Assembly (NCBI RefSeq): GCF_000497445.1
Contig: NZ_CM002285.1
Location: 5,247,510-5,306,009, forward strand
Reading direction: 5' to 3'
DNA from: Streptomyces roseochromogenus subsp. oscitans DS 12.976
Lineage (GTDB): Bacteria; Actinomycetota; Actinomycetes; Streptomycetales; Streptomycetaceae
DNA length: 58,500 nucleotides
The translations under genes and the position numbers were made by a program. The notes beneath the pieces are model-generated. The model was given only the letters and a program-made list of their open reading frames with translations. It had not been told where the DNA came from and ran no database searches. Position 1 is the stretch's first letter; every line of letters begins with the position of its first letter. Below are positions 56,575-58,500 of the stretch, piece after piece.

Positions 56575-57408
56575 ATGGCCGAAAACAGGGCATCCGCGAA
56601 CGAATCCGCGGAAGGCGCAGAAGGCGCAGAAGATATGGAAGAGGCAGAAGAGGCTATAGGGGCTGAAGAGGTGTTTGAGGGGGAAGTGGTCGTAGAGGGG
56701 GAGGAGGTGTACGGCGAAGGTGTGCCCTGCTGGGTGGACGCCCAGCTGGCCGACGTCGAGGCGGGCAAGCGGTTCTACGGCGAGCTCTTCGGGTGGTCCT
56801 TCGAGGACGCGTACGGCTCCTCGGTGTGGGCCCTGCTGGGCGGGGCCCACGTCGCCTCGCTGGCGCCCAAGACGGACGGCCGTATGCCCACCGTCTGGAC
56901 GGTCTCCTTCGCCACCCCGGACGCCGAGGCCCTCGGCCGGCGGATCACCGCGACCGGCGGTCGGGTGGTCATGGCCCCGTTCCCGGTGGGCGATCTCGGG
57001 GTCGCCGCCCTCGCCACCGACCCGGAGGGTGCGGTGTTCGGGCTGTGGCAGGCCGGCAGCCACCGCGGCTTCGGGCGCCGGCACGAGCCCGGCACCTTCG
57101 TCTGGGCCCAGCTCTACACCCGGGACACGGCCACCGCCAACGCCTTCTACGGCGGTCTCTTCCATGAAGCCCTGTTCGGCGAGGGCGCCCGGCCCGACTT
57201 CGGCCGGGCCGACGTCACCGACGTCTTCCCGGCCGAGATGCCCCCGCACTTCCTCGCCCACTTCCGGGTCGCCGACCTCGACGGCGCCCTGGGGGCCGTA
57301 CAGCGGCTGGGCGGCCGGGTACAGGCGCCACCCTTCGAGACGTCGTACGGACGAGTGGCCGTCGTCACCGACAATCAGGGGGCGTCTTTCGCACTGCTGC
57401 AGCGCTGA
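56575..57408 (+). CDS. Double VOC/glyoxalase-domain protein
   Basis: A 277-residue protein with two vicinal-oxygen-chelate domains: residues 50-155 ([40 protein letters not shown]) and 165-277 ([40 protein letters not shown]). This is the usual Streptomyces 260-residue double-VOC form; some bind antibiotics, none is proven here. The first 48 residues are a Glu/Ala/Gly run ([20 protein letters not shown]) rarely seen in relatives and less GC-rich than the body. ATG 56575 is the likely start. Confidence 0.88.
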   Translation: MAENRASANESAEGAEGAEDMEEAEEAIGAEEVFEGEVVVEGEEVYGEGVPCWVDAQLADVEAGKRFYGELFGWSFEDAYGSSVWALLGGAHVASLAPKTDGRMPTVWTVSFATPDAEALGRRITATGGRVVMAPFPVGDLGVAALATDPEGAVFGLWQAGSHRGFGRRHEPGTFVWAQLYTRDTATANAFYGGLFHEALFGEGARPDFGRADVTDVFPAEMPPHFLAHFRVADLDGALGAVQRLGGRVQAPPFETSYGRVAVVTDNQGASFALLQR

Positions 57409-57629
57409 GCGGTGCCGATCCGCCGATGACTCGGCGGCGACCCAACGGTGATTCGTCTGGTTTGGGTGGTTTAGCTATGAGACACCCCGATCATCACCGG
57501 GTTCGCAACCGGGCGCCCGGCCAGGAAGAATCGGGGTGCGTGCCGCCATGGCGGTGCGGTGGTGAGACGCTGCACTTCGGCCGCGTACATAGATGGGTGG
57601 CGCGGCTCGTACGGGGAGGTGGCAGGCAA

Positions 57630-58500
57630 GTGGTGGATCAGCTGACGCAGCACGATCCGCGGCGGATCGGGCCGTTCGAGGTGCTGGGGCGGCTGGGCGC
57701 CGGCGGCATGGGGCTGGTCTATCTCGCGCGCTCGGCGTCCGGCCGGCGCGTGGCGATCAAGACGGTGCGCACCGAGCTGGCCGAGGACCAGCTGTTCCGG
57801 GTCCGCTTCACCCGTGAGGTGGAGGCGGCCCGCGCGGTCTCCGGCTTCTACACGGCCGCCGTGGTCGACGCCGACCCGCGCGCCGCCGTGCCGTGGCTCG
57901 CGACCGCGTACGTCCCCGCGCCCTCCCTCGAGGAGATAGTGAACGACTGCGGGCCGCTCCCGGCCCAGGCCGTGCGCTGGCTCGCCGCGGGAGTCGCGGA
58001 AGCCCTCCAGTCCATCCACGGCGCGGGGCTGGTCCACCGTGACCTCAAGCCGTCCAACGTGCTCGTGGTCGAGGACGGCCCCCGGGTGATCGACTTCGGT
58101 ATCGCCTCCGGCGTCTCGAACACCCGCCTGACCATGACGAACGTCGCCGTCGGCACCCCCGCCTACATGTCCCCCGAGCAGGCCAAGGACTCCCGCAGCG
58201 TCACCGGCGCCAGCGATGTCTTCTCGCTCGGCTCCATGCTGGTCTTCGCGGCCACCGGCCACCCGCCCTTCCACGGCGCCAACCCGGTCGAGACGGTCTT
58301 CATGCTGCTGCGCGAGGGCCCCGACCTCACCGGCCTGCCCGACGAGCTGCGCCCGCTCATCGAGGTCTGTATGCAGATGGAGGCCTCCGCCCGGCCCACC
58401 CCTGCCGACCTCCAGGCCCAGCTGGCGCCCCATCTCTTCGGCTCCGGCTCGGACGACAGCGGCACCGCCTCCGCCTGGCTGCCCGAGAAGGCCGTCGCCC
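57630..58500 (+). CDS. Ser/Thr protein kinase, 3' end outside window
   Basis: The frame from GTG 57630 (GTG 57633 is the alternative) stays open to the right edge, at least 290 residues. Kinase domain complete: glycine loop [15 protein letters not shown], Lys in [10 protein letters not shown], catalytic loop [18 protein letters not shown], and [12 protein letters not shown] with the activation-loop Thr. It is a Hanks-type PknB-like kinase without a visible transmembrane segment so far. The start has GGCAGG nearby only. Downstream domains and regulator are unknown. Confidence 0.93.
   Translation, partial: MVDQLTQHDPRRIGPFEVLGRLGAGGMGLVYLARSASGRRVAIKTVRTELAEDQLFRVRFTREVEAARAVSGFYTAAVVDADPRAAVPWLATAYVPAPSLEEIVNDCGPLPAQAVRWLAAGVAEALQSIHGAGLVHRDLKPSNVLVVEDGPRVIDFGIASGVSNTRLTMTNVAVGTPAYMSPEQAKDSRSVTGASDVFSLGSMLVFAATGHPPFHGANPVETVFMLLREGPDLTGLPDELRPLIEVCMQMEASARPTPADLQAQLAPHLFGSGSDDSGTASAWLPEKAVA

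Overview
The window is a high-GC actinomycete chromosome segment, almost certainly Streptomyces. The support is GC-rich third codon positions, many GTG starts, TGATG/ATGA stop-start overlaps, rare TTA codons, several XRE/DUF5753 regulators with DUF397 and RsbW-like ATPase partners, a zinc-finger/MDMPI anti-sigma factor, and a TgmABC-type ATP-grasp RiPP cluster.

Layout. (1) 1-9.7 kb is core-like: a truncated membrane protein, an amino-acid-binding lipoprotein, purU, an EF-hand protein, a STAS protein, an ECF sigma/anti-sigma pair, and a P1B-4 metal ATPase with an NmtR-like ArsR repressor. (2) 9.8-14.4 kb is accessory: a degenerate kinase, a GRDP-like protein, two small genes, an XRE regulator with a TTA codon, a NUDIX protein, a frameshifted gene remnant, an AT-richer islet with a short membrane ORF, and the 5' half of a tRNA-Ser running into the next gene. 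I read this as the remains of an integrated element. (3) 14.4-27.5 kb and 35.9-48.2 kb form one acyl-CoA catabolic cluster: CoA ligases, four acyl-CoA dehydrogenases that look like two alpha/beta pairs, an amidohydrolase, a cyclase-family hydrolase, an SDR, an MDR dehydrogenase, an enoyl-CoA hydratase, a flavin reductase, an FMO, a DUF35 OB-fold protein and a thiolase-fold protein lacking the nucleophilic Cys. Eight copies of a palindrome close to CTGACG-N3-CGTCAG lie at six promoter regions of this cluster.

(4) 27.5-36.4 kb interrupts that cluster with an island of XRE/DUF397/DUF6879 loci. It is a tandem duplication: copy 1 is 27533-32973, copy 2 is 32974-36390. Near-identical flanks enclose strongly diverged central cassettes, a truncated flavin reductase marks the junction, and one XRE gene carries a premature stop. 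In one cassette a small protein and a DUF6879 protein are separate overlapping genes; in the other they are one fused protein.

(5) 48.3-54.1 kb holds a YjbQ-type protein and a graspetide-type RiPP cluster (tgmA precursor, tgmB ATP-grasp ligase, tgmC PIMT-like methyltransferase) with an RsbW-like ATPase and a small membrane protein, divergent from an XRE-NUDIX pair. (6) 54.1-58.5 kb holds a small secreted protein, a LysE exporter with a divergent Lrp regulator, a TetR regulator, a double-VOC protein and the start of a Ser/Thr kinase that runs off the window.

The strongest candidates for something undescribed are the shared-palindrome regulon over the catabolic cluster and the duplicated XRE/DUF6879 cassette locus. 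All functions are inferred from reading the sequence; no database search was run.
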